From: Sipunculus nudus
Taxonomy: Eukaryota; Annelida; Sipuncula; Golfingiida; Sipunculidae
DNA: 64,000 nucleotides
Assembly (NCBI GenBank): GCA_026874595.1
Contig: CM049316.1
Coordinates: forward strand, 53,765,676-53,829,675
Direction of reading: 5' to 3'
This document shows, piece after piece, positions 1 through 10,699 of the stretch. The first letter of the stretch is position 1. Each line of letters begins with the position of its first letter. The notes under the pieces are model-generated. The model searched no databases. It saw only the letters and a program-made list of their open reading frames with translations, and was not told where the DNA came from. Position numbers and translations under genes: made by a program.

Positions 1-447
1 CACCTGTCATAAAATCAAGAAAGCTATCCAGGATGTTATAATACACATGCAAAATTTCAGGTGGATAAGTCCAACCAATGCAGAGATATGAGTCATTTTA
101 TCCCAAGGCAGATGAACAGACTGACACTGTGCAAAAATGGTTGCAGGTGGTGCCACCATTATTAGTGTATGTAATAAAGTTATCCAAGGGCTACATTTGT
201 GCAAAAATTTTTTTGCCTGATCGGTCAAACAGTTCCCGAGATATGTGGGTTTATGTATGGAAACAGACGCACAAATGGATGCAGGGCAGAAAGGAAAGGT
301 CAGAGGTCAACAAAAAATGAAGGCACAGCAGTTCACATGTGACCCAATCATAATCCTGAATTTTAAAATATTCTGCCCAGTGGTTTCAGAGGAGTTCTCG
401 GGAAACCTATGCGGCGACGGCGTCCGACTGAAAACATAGTATCCGCA
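1..447 (+). mobile_element. Family A non-autonomous element, truncated at both sides
   Basis: The stretch contains the family A monomer words (hydrophobic-looking but non-coding) such as GAGATATG, GACTGACACTGTGCAAA and a decayed palindrome GGTGGTGCCACC near 147. It then has the typical distal part with GCGGCGACGG and AACATAGTATCCGCAAAAC near 435-447. Complete copies continue into the second arm of the terminal hairpin (TTTTGGCGGATAC); here it breaks off after the first arm. The left part runs out of the window. The open frames across it are shadows of the repeat. Confidence 0.75.
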
Positions 448-948
448 AAACAATTACCTATTATTTAATTTTGTCTGTATTAAAAGGAAGTTATAAACAA
501 ACAACAAATAATAAACTTTAATTTCTTGCATGCTGTCAGTCTGAATTGCCAAAAATGATTGATTCCTGAGGAATTTTAGGCAAGTGTCAGATATAACCAG
601 GATGTTTGATATATGACGGGTTTACTCTAAATGCAGTTTATATTTACAAACAACCCATTTCCCTCCATGGTGATTATATAGTTGCTAACTTTTATTTTGT
701 TACCTATTTTATTGTCACATGACAGTTTTAAATAGTGCACATAAAGATATAGCTCTATTGGACCACCAGTGAGACCTGACCATAAACTGAGGTGACAGCT
801 GACGAACCCCTAATTCGAAGCTGTTTTATTTATACCACCATGACGTGATTTGCAGGGTGATAATTTCTAAATATCTTCCATTTATTCAACCTCTGTAAAA
901 TTTTATTTATTTTTATTAATGGTCGAATAATAAGATGAAATATGATAC
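448..948. other. AT-rich intronic or intergenic stretch, nothing recognised
   Basis: No exon-like open frame with splice sites, tandem array or element end was seen. It lies directly downstream, on the minus strand, of the exon ending at 949, so it is probably intron of that gene. Confidence 0.4.
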
Positions 949-1101
949 CTTGCCATGTGTCGGTGTGACTGGCTGACTGAAGGTTTCAGTGTTGTTGTAG
1001 TAGTTGTTCATTTCTTCGGCCAGCTCTATATAAGCAAGGGCCTCTTTAGTCATGTATTCACTTGGCAGCTCTTTTGCCCAGAAAGACCCTGCATCTTCAG
1101 C
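949..1101 (-). CDS. Internal exon of an unidentified minus-strand gene (possibly Tudor-like)
   Basis: On the minus strand the segment is bounded by a good acceptor (TTTTATTACAG before 1101) and a donor (AAG/GTATCA after 949). It is 153 nt long, with no stop, and phase 0 at both ends. It encodes 51 residues beginning AEDAGSFWAKELPSEYM and continuing with ALAYIELAEEMNNYY. The pattern of DAxxFWA followed about 20 residues later by a helix ending in MxxYY resembles the start of an extended Tudor fold in germline RNA-granule proteins, but I do not recognise a specific gene. It joins in frame with the exon at 4295-4373. Coding character rests on splice sites and the low-repeat, conserved-looking peptide. 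Confidence 0.65.
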
Positions 1102-2004
1102 CTGTAATAAAACATGATTACAAAAGATATAACTGTAGAACCAAAATACATTTCAGTTTATTGCAGTGACAATTCTACAAGTTAGAGGTCTGCATTAGCC
1201 TGGCGATCCCCAATGTCTACAGCTCCATTAGCAGAGTTAGAAACTGACTTTTTTGTCACCTGCCAATTTGATATAATTCACCTGTCCAGGTGTGTCTGTC
1301 ACCTGGCCAATTTTTTTTTTATTTGAGTATTAATTCATAAACACTTGCTCAGTTTGTTACTCCTTCCCTAAAGTTTAAAGTCCATTAAACCAGGGGGTGT
1401 TGATAGATGTTTAGAGAGACTTATTCTCAGAGACTGTATTGAAATCTCTTTCCAGTGACTGTGAACTCAGGCAATAAATCATATTAATATTAAATGTTAC
1501 AGAAACAATATCACTTATGCAGTAATCTGAGTAAAGCTGTCAATTCATGATAACAGAAAAGGAGTTGATTTTCATCTCAAGTTATTTAACCCTCTGGGCC
1601 CTACAGCGCTGATCTATCGGCTTGACACTATGGACCTGCACAGCCCTACTCGCAGATCAGTCTGCAAACCTTATCTGGCATTTTGCATGGGTGTTTCCTT
1701 GACAACCTGTTGATGTTACCCAATGAAATAAGGGATTCCTGATTGGTGACCTTTTGGACCAACAGAGGCTAGATTTGATTGGCTACAAAATTGTAGGTAA
1801 TTACTACTTGTTTGCATAAGTTTTTTGAATGAGGCTGTCAGGTTAGCTGCTTGATTCGCATGAAAATGGTGGCCCTCGCTGATATTTTTGCCAACAGCCA
1901 CTCTGAAATGGAATTTACACATTTTATGGATGACAACAGGATGAAGTCTCATGAAAGACAAAAAATTGCTGCCAAGGAACTGCAGCATCTGATAGAACCA
2001 GTAA
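1102..2004. other. Intron sequence with an unassigned short open segment
   Basis: This lies between two exons of the minus-strand gene. Around 1590-1700 is CTCTGGGCCCTACAGCGCTG-type sequence that looks like repeat rather than gene. On the plus strand, 1836-2006 is open and reads MVALADIFANSHSEMEF and further, up to the edge of a family C monomer. It may be a decayed fragment of an unknown mobile-element protein. I cannot place it in a family. Confidence 0.3.
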
Positions 2005-2790
2005 AGGTAGGTGGGACCACCTGTTTGGTCTATGATGGATCTACCCTATGTAAAGAAGGTGGTAGCACCAGGCGTATCCAAAATCTGTGGACATGTGAAA
2101 TTTCAGGCTGATTTATTAAATCTGTCCTGAGATAAATGCATTAATGTATTCTACAAATACTTGATTGCAGGTGGTGCCAATAGTCTGGTGAATGTGAAAT
2201 CTACCTATGACGGATGAACATGCAAACTTTCAGGCCGAGAAACCATTCCACAACTGAGAAAATGTGCATCAATGTATTCTATAAAAAGGAATGGCAGGTG
2301 GTGCCACCTGTCTGATCTTCAAGAAAGCTATCCAAGACAGATAAACATGCAGAATTTCAGGCTGATACATTAATCCATTCTTGAGATATGAACAATTTTC
2401 ACCCAAAGGAAACCCAGGGATTGACACCACTTGAAAATGATTGCAGATGACGCCACCAGTTTTGAGTACAAGATGGAGGTATCCAAGATCTAGGAACATG
2501 CTTAATTTCAAGCCAATACAGCTAACCATTCAAGAGAAAATGGAATCAATGTATTATATGAAAAAGGGAAGGTAGGTGGTGCCACCTGTCTGGTCCAGGA
2601 GAAAAACTCTCCAAGATGGTTGGACATGCCAAATTTCAGACAAGTACATTGAGCCAGTCGTGAGATACAAGTGATTTTCACCAAAAGAATGAGTATGATA
2701 TGGAAATATCCAAGATCTATGGACATGCACAATTTCAATGTATAGTACATTGCTAAAATTAATCCTTGCAAAACACTGAGGAAGTGAAAA
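2005..2790 (+). repeat. Family C palindromic monomers, decayed
   Basis: About five units of roughly 130-150 bp each begin with a version of (A)GGTGGTGCCACCTGTCTGGT (near 2008, 2170, 2295, 2575) or GATGACGCCACCAGTTTTGAGTACAAGATGG (near 2447). Younger-looking copies elsewhere (29495-30050, 41946-42540) carry GGCGCC at the centre, and here the central CpG is mostly changed to TpG. Shared internal words are GAAAACTCTCCAAGATGG, CATGCCAAATTTCAGAC and GAGATATGAGCAATTTTCA. Not coding. Confidence 0.8.
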
Positions 2791-2855
2791 ACTGCAAATA
2801 TTTTATCTCAGGAATTTGAAGCCAAACACAGTACATCATAGGTCATACCAGCTCT

Positions 2856-4225
2856 ATGGCTGATCAAACCTCCTGGTTACTCAGAATACATCACACTTTC
2901 CTGGTTCCTCAAGAGTACACCAAACCTTCCTGGTTACTCAGAGTACAGCACACCTATCTGGTTACTCAGAGTACACCACACCTTCCTGGTTACTCAGAGT
3001 ACAGCACACCTATCTGGTTACTCAGAGTACACCACACCTATCTGGTTACTCAAGAGTTCAGCAAACCTTCCGAGTTACTCAGAGTACACCACACCTTCCT
3101 GGTTACTCAGAGTACAGCAAACCTATTTGGTTGCTCAGAGTACAGCACACCTTCCTGGTTCCTAAAGAGTACATCACACCTTCCTGGTTACTCAGAGTAA
3201 AGCACACCTATCTGGTTACTCAGAGTACAGCACACCTTCCAGGTTACTTAGAATACATCACACTTTCCTGGTTCCTCAAGAGTACACCACACCTTCCTGG
3301 TTACTCAGAGTACAGCACACCTATCTGGTTACTCAGAGTACACCACATCTATCTGGTTACTCAAGAGTTCAGCAAACCTTCCTAGTTACTCAGAGTATAC
3401 CACACCTTCCTGGTTACTCAGAGTACAGCACACCTTTCTGGTTACTCAGTGTAAACCACAACTTCCTGGTGACTTAGAATCGAGCACACCTTCTTGGTTA
3501 CACAGAGTACAGCATAGTTCTTGGTTACTCAAAGTACACCACACCTTCCTGGTTACTCAGAGTACAGCATAGTTCTTGGTTACTCAGAGTACAGCACACC
3601 TTCCAGGTTACTTAGAATACAGCACACCTATCTGGTTACTCAGAGTACACCACACCTTCCTGGTTACTCAGAGTACAGCACACCTATCTGGTTACTCAGA
3701 GTACACCACACCTTCCTGGTTACTCAGAGTACAGCACACCTATCTGGTTACTCAGAGTACAGCACACCTATCTGGTTACTCAGAATACACCACACCTATC
3801 TGGTTACTCAAGAGTTCAGCAAACCTTCCTAGTTACTCAGAGTACACCACACCTTCCTGGTTACTCAAGAGTACAGCACACCTATCTGGTTGCTCAGAGT
3901 ACAGCACACCTATCTGGTTCCTCAGAGTGCAGCACAACTTCCTGGTTACTCAAGAGTACAGCACACCTTTCTGGTTACTCAGTATAAACCACACCTTCCT
4001 GGTGACTTAGAATCCAGCACACCTTCTTGGTTACACAGAGTACAGCATAGTTTTTGGTTACTCAGAGTACACCACACCTTCCTGGTTACTCAGAGTACAG
4101 CATAGTTCTTGGTTACTCAGAGTACAGCACACCTTCCTGGTTACTCAGAGTACACCACGCCTTCCTGGTTACCAAGAGTACAGCATGCCTTCATGGCTAC
4201 TAAGGGTACAGAACATCTTCCTGGT
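2856..4225 (+). repeat. 28-bp minisatellite, about 49 copies
   Basis: Tandem units of the form GTTACTCAGAGTACAGCACA followed by CCTATCTG or CCTTCCTG repeat from about 2860 to 4220. Variants contain CAAGAGTACA, CCACACC or TAGTTCTTG, and blocks of variants recur in the same order (for example around 2990-3080, 3300-3390 and 3640-3830), a higher-order pattern. Since 28 is not a multiple of three, all three frames are open and yield repetitive peptides; these are not genes. It lies in the intron between the exons 949-1101 and 4295-4373. Confidence 0.95.
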
Positions 4226-4294
4226 TAGTCTAAGTAGAGCAATCCTTTCAACACCTACATAGATAATCTATAACCCCACAACATATAAACATAC

Positions 4295-4373
4295 CTTTAG
4301 AATGGCCAAGTTGATGGGTCCCTTCGAGTGCTTGTCCATTTTCTTCCTCAATATAATCAAACAAAATTGAGAC
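4295..4373 (-). CDS. Internal exon of the same unidentified minus-strand gene
   Basis: Minus-strand acceptor TTTTGTAG precedes 4373 and donor AAG/GTATGT follows 4295. The 79-nt exon starts with the last base of a split codon and then reads SQFCLIILRKKMDKHSKGP and INLAILK, ending in phase 0, so it joins directly to AEDAGSFWAKEL encoded at 949-1101. The other frames end out of phase and would give a stop at the junction, which supports this reading. The basic helix followed by a strand leading into DAGSFWA would suit the start of a Tudor-type domain. Function not established. Confidence 0.55.
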
Positions 4374-4379
4374 CTACAA

Positions 4380-4959
4380 AATTCAAAATATATGTTGATT
4401 TAAAAGTTACTGTTTGAAACTACACTTTTACATTTAATAAGCATACAGTAATCTGGACAGAAGTGGGGGTGCACATGCTGATCCTCAGGAATTTCATGCA
4501 TGTAGAAGTTCTGGTTGAATACTTAACAGCAGTTCTGGTGTGGTATTAAGATGTCTCTGGAACGGATAGAATGGCATTTTCATTCACACAATGAAGTCAG
4601 ATTTAATATTTTAACTTGCATATTCTCATTATAACTGCATTAGCCTTAATTTACTTATAAACTCTTAACCTGCATAAATACATGAATTATGGAATATATG
4701 TTGTAAAAGTAGGAAAAATTGTTCATATATACCAAGTTCAGATTTTAAACAGGCCATTTATCATAATATGAACCATCCAAACATATCATATTTTCCTAAA
4801 ATTCTACAGGGATTCTCAAGTAATTTTCCTATGTTAACAAAAATAAATTCCTCTGCTTCTGCAGATGAGATATCATCTTAAAAACTAAGGTTAAGTTCAT
4901 AAATTTTCAAACAAGTCCAAAATCTTGGTGGCAACAATTTGTGTAAAAAATTTGAGTAA
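4380..4959. other. AT-rich sequence, nothing recognised
   Basis: No splice-flanked open frame, hairpin end or tandem array was seen. It is presumably intron of the minus-strand gene. Confidence 0.35.
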
Positions 4960-5150
4960 AACAAGTGACCCAGGGGTCATGATGCTCAGCCAACTGACAT
5001 GTTGACAATATGTCCTTGCACAGGTAACTAATTAAGATAATGTAGGTGGTATCATCATTCATGCATATTAGCTTAAGTTCATCAATAGCCATAAATACAC
5101 CAAATTTAATAACAAGCAATCCAGCCGTTCCCAAGGAATCTGGCTATTTG
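4960..5150 (+). mobile_element. Family B 5'-end fragment, decayed
   Basis: ACAAGTGACCCAGGGGTCAT followed by GATGCTCAGCCAACTGAC is a mutated version of the family B start ACAAGGGACCCATGGGTC...GCTCAGCTGA. The palindrome GACCCATGGGTC is broken by one change. No matching 3' hairpin end follows. Confidence 0.6.
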
Positions 5151-5213
5151 TGTGTATGATTCTAGCCTTTACAAGTGTGATTTGTGCATAGGAGGCCATT
5201 GCGCCTATAAATA

Positions 5214-5216
<3 letters not shown>

Positions 5217-5250
<34 letters not shown>
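5217..5250. repeat. AT dinucleotide microsatellite
   Basis: A run of alternating A and T of about 34 bp. Confidence 0.95.
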
Positions 5251-5251
<1 letters not shown>

Positions 5252-6765
5252 TTATTTTATAGTTGATTAATAATAAATAAAAAATTAAAACCTAGAAAAA
5301 AATAGCCCAGTTTTTTAATTCAAAACTGTTTAATGGACTGAAACATTTAAAACGTGTTTACTGGTAATCCTTACAAACATAGAACAACTGAAAATTCATT
5401 ATTTTTAGATAATAAAAAATCTTTATGACATATGGATGTCAAATTTACGTTGTCATGGTGGTCCATTGGCCATCTCAGGCTGTGGCGTAACCAGTGGGGT
5501 GGCTGGGCAGGCAGTTGAAATTGTGTGGGTCGAAAAGAAACATGGTGTTCCCTCAGTAATATAGCATTAAGTTAATCTTTTTAGAACGCTGTATGACTGA
5601 AAGGATGATAAATTGTGACCTAGCACTGAATATTCATCAACCATTCAGGAATGGAGTCCAAACGACTTTGGGGGGGAATTATTACTCCCATCTGACACAA
5701 CCCCAAACAGGAATTTCATGTATATTAAAAGGAGGATCTATGCAGTTGACCTTATAATCCTCAAAAGACGATGGTTCCCTCACAGATCCCCATGACGTTG
5801 CCCAAGAATAGACCTTCCTAAGCCTTCCAACCATGCCTAGCCAGGTTGTAAACAAGAGCCGTTAGAGGTAACAATTGTCAGGTTTTCTTGATCGTAAGTG
5901 CCAATATTTTCAAACATACTGAACATTGTGTTATCATTTCTGGCCCTACTGTATTACCATAAAATCTCATGTACAAGCTGGACTTATAAGCTGGTCCGGA
6001 GTTTAGAGGTGGAAGAGCAGGGACAATTTTTTGGGCCCTAAGGATCGTGAGGAAGTCCAAGCTCATAGAAGATGACATGATCGTTTGTGGAGGCACAAGA
6101 ATGGAAAAATTAACTTTAACATTATCATATCTTTGCAGGTAAAAAAGGAAAAAAAATACATAAGATTTAATAAAATAATATTGCAGAAATGAAGATCATC
6201 TGACACTCAGAATCGGCAGGAGGGCAATAATAGAAGATCCATGGGATTCTCATACTTTCCGTCATAGTCTCAACCAAAACTGAAGGACAAGTCACATTGA
6301 TTCAACGTCAGGTTTCCATGACAATTTCCATCATTGCTCATCCATTTTGAACGTACATTGATTGTTCATGTTTGATATTATTAAAACATGACTATTTATG
6401 TGCTAATAAAGCATTACTGTTGCTGACTGTTGTTTTATTCAAGTTTTAATTAACTCTGGTCTGCCTTTTCTCAACAGACGGACATACTGGTGAACCATTA
6501 CAAGTGAACTAAATGCATGCGGCTTAAGTATTCATAGCAAACTGCAAGGAGAGGCATGGATGCTTGGGCAACAAATGGACAAACATCTGTTGTTCTTTGA
6601 TCAAACTGTATTCTTGTCACTTGAAAACTCACGTCCTGTCTTTTTTATGAAAGTTTTCATGTGTTAAACCTATAAGCCACAATCTGTGGAGTACTAATTC
6701 ATGCAGGCGTTGTGTCCTTTTGTCCAATAACACTGCGATATGGATGTCACATTGAACTCAGATTT
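5251..6765. other. Mostly unassigned sequence, possible intron
   Basis: The stretch carries a G-rich patch at 5670-5677 and several short open frames without convincing splice sites or protein character. Nothing can be supported. Confidence 0.3.
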
Positions 6766-6773
6766 GTTTTAGC
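6766..6773. repeat. 8-bp target site duplication of the hAT element (left)
   Basis: GTTTTAGC lies immediately before the terminal CAGGG of the element and is repeated exactly at 9585-9592. Eight-base duplications are the hallmark of hAT insertion. Confidence 0.95.
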
Positions 6774-7059
6774 CAGGGTTGGCAAACTTCCGGGAAGAAA
6801 GGTATTTCTTCCCTTCCCAGGGAAGAAAAGGAAGTTTCTGGGAAGAAAAGGAAGTTTCTGGGAAGAAAAGGAAGTTAGGGAAGAAACTAATGACTTTTGT
6901 CCACATGTTCCCACAAACCTTTATTAATAATATATAACATAGCTAAACATGCAGATATAACAGAGCCACAGAATAATGTATCTGTTGTTCAATATGTACA
7001 CATTGTTATTCATATATAAACACTCAATCTAGACTAATATTTTATACAGAACACTGAAT

Positions 7060-8769
7060 TCAATAGTCCAAAACATGGCTTCCACGCAGCATCCTGTATG
7101 CAAACACAAGCTTATTTGTACGCTCCACACCAAGTCTGTTTCGAAGTTTTGACTGGACCATACCCATGGTTGAGAACACGCGTTCAATGGATGCAGAGGA
7201 TGCACATGCTGTGTGGAGATTCACTGCTAACTCGGCAAATCCTGCAGGTAGAGTAGGGCTGGCTTTCTTGATTCCCCTCCACCAAGTTATGGCAGGCAGT
7301 GATGTGGCAGAGAAGTAGAATGCTGGATATGGTGGGGACTTCGTCTGAAAGCTGATTGCAGCTGCGATGTACTCTGGGTTACGCTTTGCCAACCAGTCCA
7401 TAACTTGCTGCTGCTGTCCAGTAGTGAGTCGCTGACCTTGGTATGTTGGATGTAGTAGGTGAGCTGCCAGTAGACATGGCTGGACTGCTTGGTTGAATCT
7501 CTTGGAGACAGCAGCCCTGTGGCCCTGGAGTTCTGGATGATTCAGTAGGTCCAGCCAAACCTCACACGCTTGGGCAAGACCAGTGTTGTCACGTTGGCAG
7601 ATGTCAAGAGCATTAGCGATAGGCTTGAGCTGATCTCGTAGATCCCTGGCTTGACAGAAGAGATTGTGATCATTGACCTTGGTAATAATGCTTCGATCAA
7701 TGTCACATTCGTGGTCCTGGGTGATAAGTACCATGAATGCTCGGTTGGTCAGGTAGGTGTCCACTGTGTGAAGCTGACTTTTCCAGCGGGTGTCACCAGG
7801 AAGCTGAGGTCTAACACTACCTGTGTGCTCCTTCAACCAGGCTGATGGACGATGATGATTACAGTAGTACTTGTTTATCTCTACAATGTGTTTGATGACA
7901 GCAGTAGGAGTCAAATCAGCACCAAGTAAGTTCAACCAGTGAGCTGAGCAACCGTAGACATTCAATTCTGGATCGTCTTTTTGAAGGGCATCCCTCATCC
8001 TCTCCATGTTCTTTGCGTTGTCTGTAACTATATTTTTAACAACACAACCAAAGCGCTGTTCAGCATTCTTTATGCTCTGTTGACATAAGTTCTTACAGTT
8101 TTCAGCAGTTTTTGGAAGATCACCAGTTTCAATACCATCCAGAAAGTAGGTTTTAGAGTCTGTCTGTAAGCATGTTGCAACCACAGGGTCATTATGTATA
8201 TTGGACCATCCATCTTCCACGAGGGTAACCACCTGGTCCTGCAGGTCCTTCTTCATTTCGTTCTCCAGTTCCGTGCAGACTTGATCCAGAAGTTTTCCTG
8301 CCAGTGTCTTCCTGGTTGGCGGTGCATACCCTGGTCGTAGAGTCTCTAACAATGCCAGGAAGGATGGATGTTCCACAACTGAGAAGGGAACATTACAGGC
8401 GAAGAAAAATCTGGCTAGGTTCTGGTCAATCTTGTTCTTTGAACTCTCTGATGTGCGCAACACATGAGCATCAAGGCCGCCTTGTGATATCTTCTTGGCA
8501 GGTGGTTGTTCGCAGACATCTTCGGAAATCAGTGGGCGCTTATTTCCAACAGGTGCTGTAACACTTGGCTTGCTGGTACACTTCTAATAGTGATTCTCCA
8601 TTCTGCATGCTTTAGGCAGCTGTTTACTTTTGCAGTAGTTGCATTCAACCATCATTTTTCCATCTGTCTGGACTTCTGTGTAGTGAGCCCATACTGGCTT
8701 CCTATTCCTGCCACCCTTGTACATTATAAAATCATCAAACTGACAAACTGAGAACAGTGACACTGACAC
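7060..8769 (-). pseudogene. hAT transposase with BED zinc finger, one in-frame stop
   Basis: The frame spans 570 codons, with a TAG at 8584-8586 separating an N-terminal 61-residue piece from a 467-residue piece in the same frame. The N-terminal piece has a BED-type zinc-finger pattern: VWAHYTEV, then CNYC, then a histidine in ENHY. The main piece has the DUF659-like core with VTLVEDGWSN and IVTDNAKNMERMRD, and the C-terminal hAT dimerisation region with SSASIERVFSTMG, SKLRNRLG and a final helix. Transposases of this type cut and paste their element through a DDE catalytic core. Apart from the single stop I see no frameshift. An ATG at 8463 follows the stop, so a finger-less protein could still be translated. 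A splice removing the stop cannot be excluded. No intact copy is asserted. Confidence 0.93.
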
Positions 8770-8954
8770 TTTATCTCACTCATCCAGACTGAGGCAGATC
8801 AGTTAAGTCAATGTTTTATATGGTCAGGTTATATCAGCCCTCCTCTAGACCAGTAACTAAGTAATCTACTCATTAGTGAGCAGTTACTCAAAATGAACTC
8901 AGCTTGAGCTCATCTTAATTACTCAGCTGGAAAACCAACCCCACAGTGCAGGCA

Positions 8955-9265
8955 CCACTGGAGTGTGAGTTGATGTTGAGTTCATCCTAATTACTCAGCT
9001 CAACTGTCCAAGCCAAACTCCACCCCTGCAGGGTATGTACTCATGTTGAGTTCATCCTAATTATTCACCCAAACACCAGCTCAAGTCCACTGGAGTGTGA
9101 GTTGATGTTGAGTTCATCCTAATTACTCAGCTCAACTGTCCAAGCCAAACTCCACCCCTGCAGGGTATGTACTCATGTTGAGTTCATCCTAATTATTCAG
9201 CCAAACACCAGCTCAACTCTACAAGCCAAACTCCATCCCTGCAGTGTATGTACTCTTCTTAATCA
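8955..9265. repeat. 132-bp tandem repeat inside the hAT element
   Basis: Two and a half units start with ACTGGAGTGTGAGTTGATGT at about 8957 and 9089 and share GTTGAGTTCATCCTAATTA and CAAGCCAAACTCCACCCCTG. They lie between the transposase and the right end of the element and are non-coding; they may belong to the subterminal control region. Confidence 0.85.
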
Positions 9266-9584
9266 CTCAGCAGAAGCCAAGCCTTCAGCACCAGCAACAA
9301 CAACTCGGCTAAAGACTATACCATCCAGCCCCATCACTCAATTCACATAACAATCACCTACTAAGGGTCTGTTTGCAAGCTTTTTATATAACAAAAGTTG
9401 TCTCTCTGATTTGCACAAATATGATATGCCAAAATGTCACTTGAACAACGTGAATGACAGGTATGTTGTAAATCTATTTCTTCCCTGGGAAGAAATGGTG
9501 GGAAGAAAGTATTTCTTCCCTTCCGGGAAGAAAGTATTTCTTCCCTTCCCTTCCCTTCCCTCCGGGAAGATTGTGCCAACCCTG

Positions 9585-9592
9585 GTTTTAGC
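9585..9592. repeat. 8-bp target site duplication of the hAT element (right)
   Basis: Exact copy of GTTTTAGC found at 6766-6773. Confidence 0.95.
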
Positions 9593-10502
9593 TAGGGCCA
9601 CAGTCATTCACTAGGAATTGGAGTAATTTTTAAGAAGGAACTTCCAAATTTGGTCATGACAATATTGTTCTGCACAGAACATGACCTTTTTTTGGCAGAG
9701 TGATTTGTGTTTATACGGGGGTATCATGTGTGCTAGGTTTGCAGAGCCGCTCAGTGAAATGCATGTTCAATTCTATGAGCACTGGTCGGTCAAATACACC
9801 TAGGAATATGGAGGGCGTCCTTAAAATCCCTTGTGGTCAGTCTCAGCTTTGCTGGTAATTTCTGTTGTAACACTGCATTTAAATATTAATATATTTATTG
9901 AGAAACAAAAACAGTAGAATTTTATACAATAATTTTTATTGCCAGAACTGTATATACACGCTGTAGGAATCAGCTGTTGACACAAGAACGAAATTTTCGC
10001 ATTCCACAGGACTGATCAGATAGGTCGTTTGGTTGTCCTTGGTAAATTGTTGTCATTTTTTAAGGCCCGTGTAAAAGCCGTAATGGATTTTTTTACATAA
10101 ATATTCAGGAATAAATCTTCTGGCTTTTAAACGAGACTTTACGGTATGAGTAAATGTAGGGGTTGATGCTTGTCCTAATGCTGATCACCAAATATCATGG
10201 TGACAGGTCTGAACCACCTGGTCAGATCTGGCTGAGCTTTAGAGGGTAAACATCCCCCTTATAAGCTGTAACACAAACGAGACAAAACAATTAAATAAGT
10301 ATTGTTTGCATTGCAGGCCTGTAGCTACTGGTAACCTGGACAAAGCCAGCATGTTCATGTATTACATCATCACTGCTGACCGCTGGCCTATTGGCCCATC
10401 CAGCTGGAAATGCAATATATGCACCCCAAAGCAGGCTGAAACAATTGTGTGAATAACCAGTGATAGAGGTACTGTTATGCTCATCCAAATAGGCAATCAA
10501 TT
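9593..10502. other. Unassigned intergenic or intronic sequence
   Basis: No supported gene or element. Short open frames lack splice sites and recognisable protein character. Confidence 0.3.
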
Positions 10503-10699
10503 CAGGGGCGGATCTAGAAGGTGGGGGGGGGGGGGGGGGTCCAGGGGATAAGGCACTGTGACAAACTTTTTTTAAGGTTTCAAATCCAATTTTTGTGACC
10601 TGGACCCCCTCTTTCCTGGGCTGGAGGACCTTGTTTTAAGTTTTCTTTAGATCTTCCTGGGTTGGACCCTCCCTTTCCGAATTCCTGGATCTGCCCCTG
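10503..10699. mobile_element. Small TIR element (MITE), about 197 bp
   Basis: The left end is CAGGGGCGGATCTAGAA and the right end, read on the other strand, is CAGGGGCAGATCCAGGAA, an imperfect inverted repeat. The five bases CAATT precede the left end and follow the right end, a possible duplication; the eight bases expected for hAT do not match. The interior holds a G run of 15 or more and GGTCCAGG/CCTGGACC-like blocks. It has no coding capacity. Confidence 0.7.

Larger units (their letters stand above)
6774..9584 (-). mobile_element. hAT superfamily DNA transposon, complete ends, 2811 bp
   Basis: The ends are inverted repeats: the left begins CAGGGTTGGCAAACTTCCGG, and the right on the opposite strand begins CAGGGTTGGCACAATCTTCC. 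Both flanks carry the same 8 bp, GTTTTAGC. Just inside each end are clusters of GGGAAGAAA / TTTCTTCCC units (6795-6880 and 9478-9562), in both orientations, which look like subterminal transposase-binding repeats. A minus-strand transposase frame occupies 7060-8769. The exact duplication suggests the insertion is not ancient. It sits inside what is probably an intron of the minus-strand gene represented by exons at 949 and 4295. Confidence 0.95.

Noticed and set aside
1836-2006. Plus-strand segment MVALADIFANSHSEMEF as a host exon
   Set aside because: It has a GTAGGT at its end, but that belongs to the start of the family C monomer (GAAGGTAGGTGG) seen elsewhere, so the donor is probably accidental; no partner exon was found.
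2856-4105. Long plus-strand open frames in several phases (up to 144 codons)
   Set aside because: They are the three frames of a 28-bp tandem repeat that happens to lack stops; the peptides are repetitive and have no start context or splice support.
10503-10699. Classification of the small TIR element as hAT
   Set aside because: Ends start CAGGGGC as in some hAT derivatives, but only five flanking bases match instead of eight, so the superfamily is left open.
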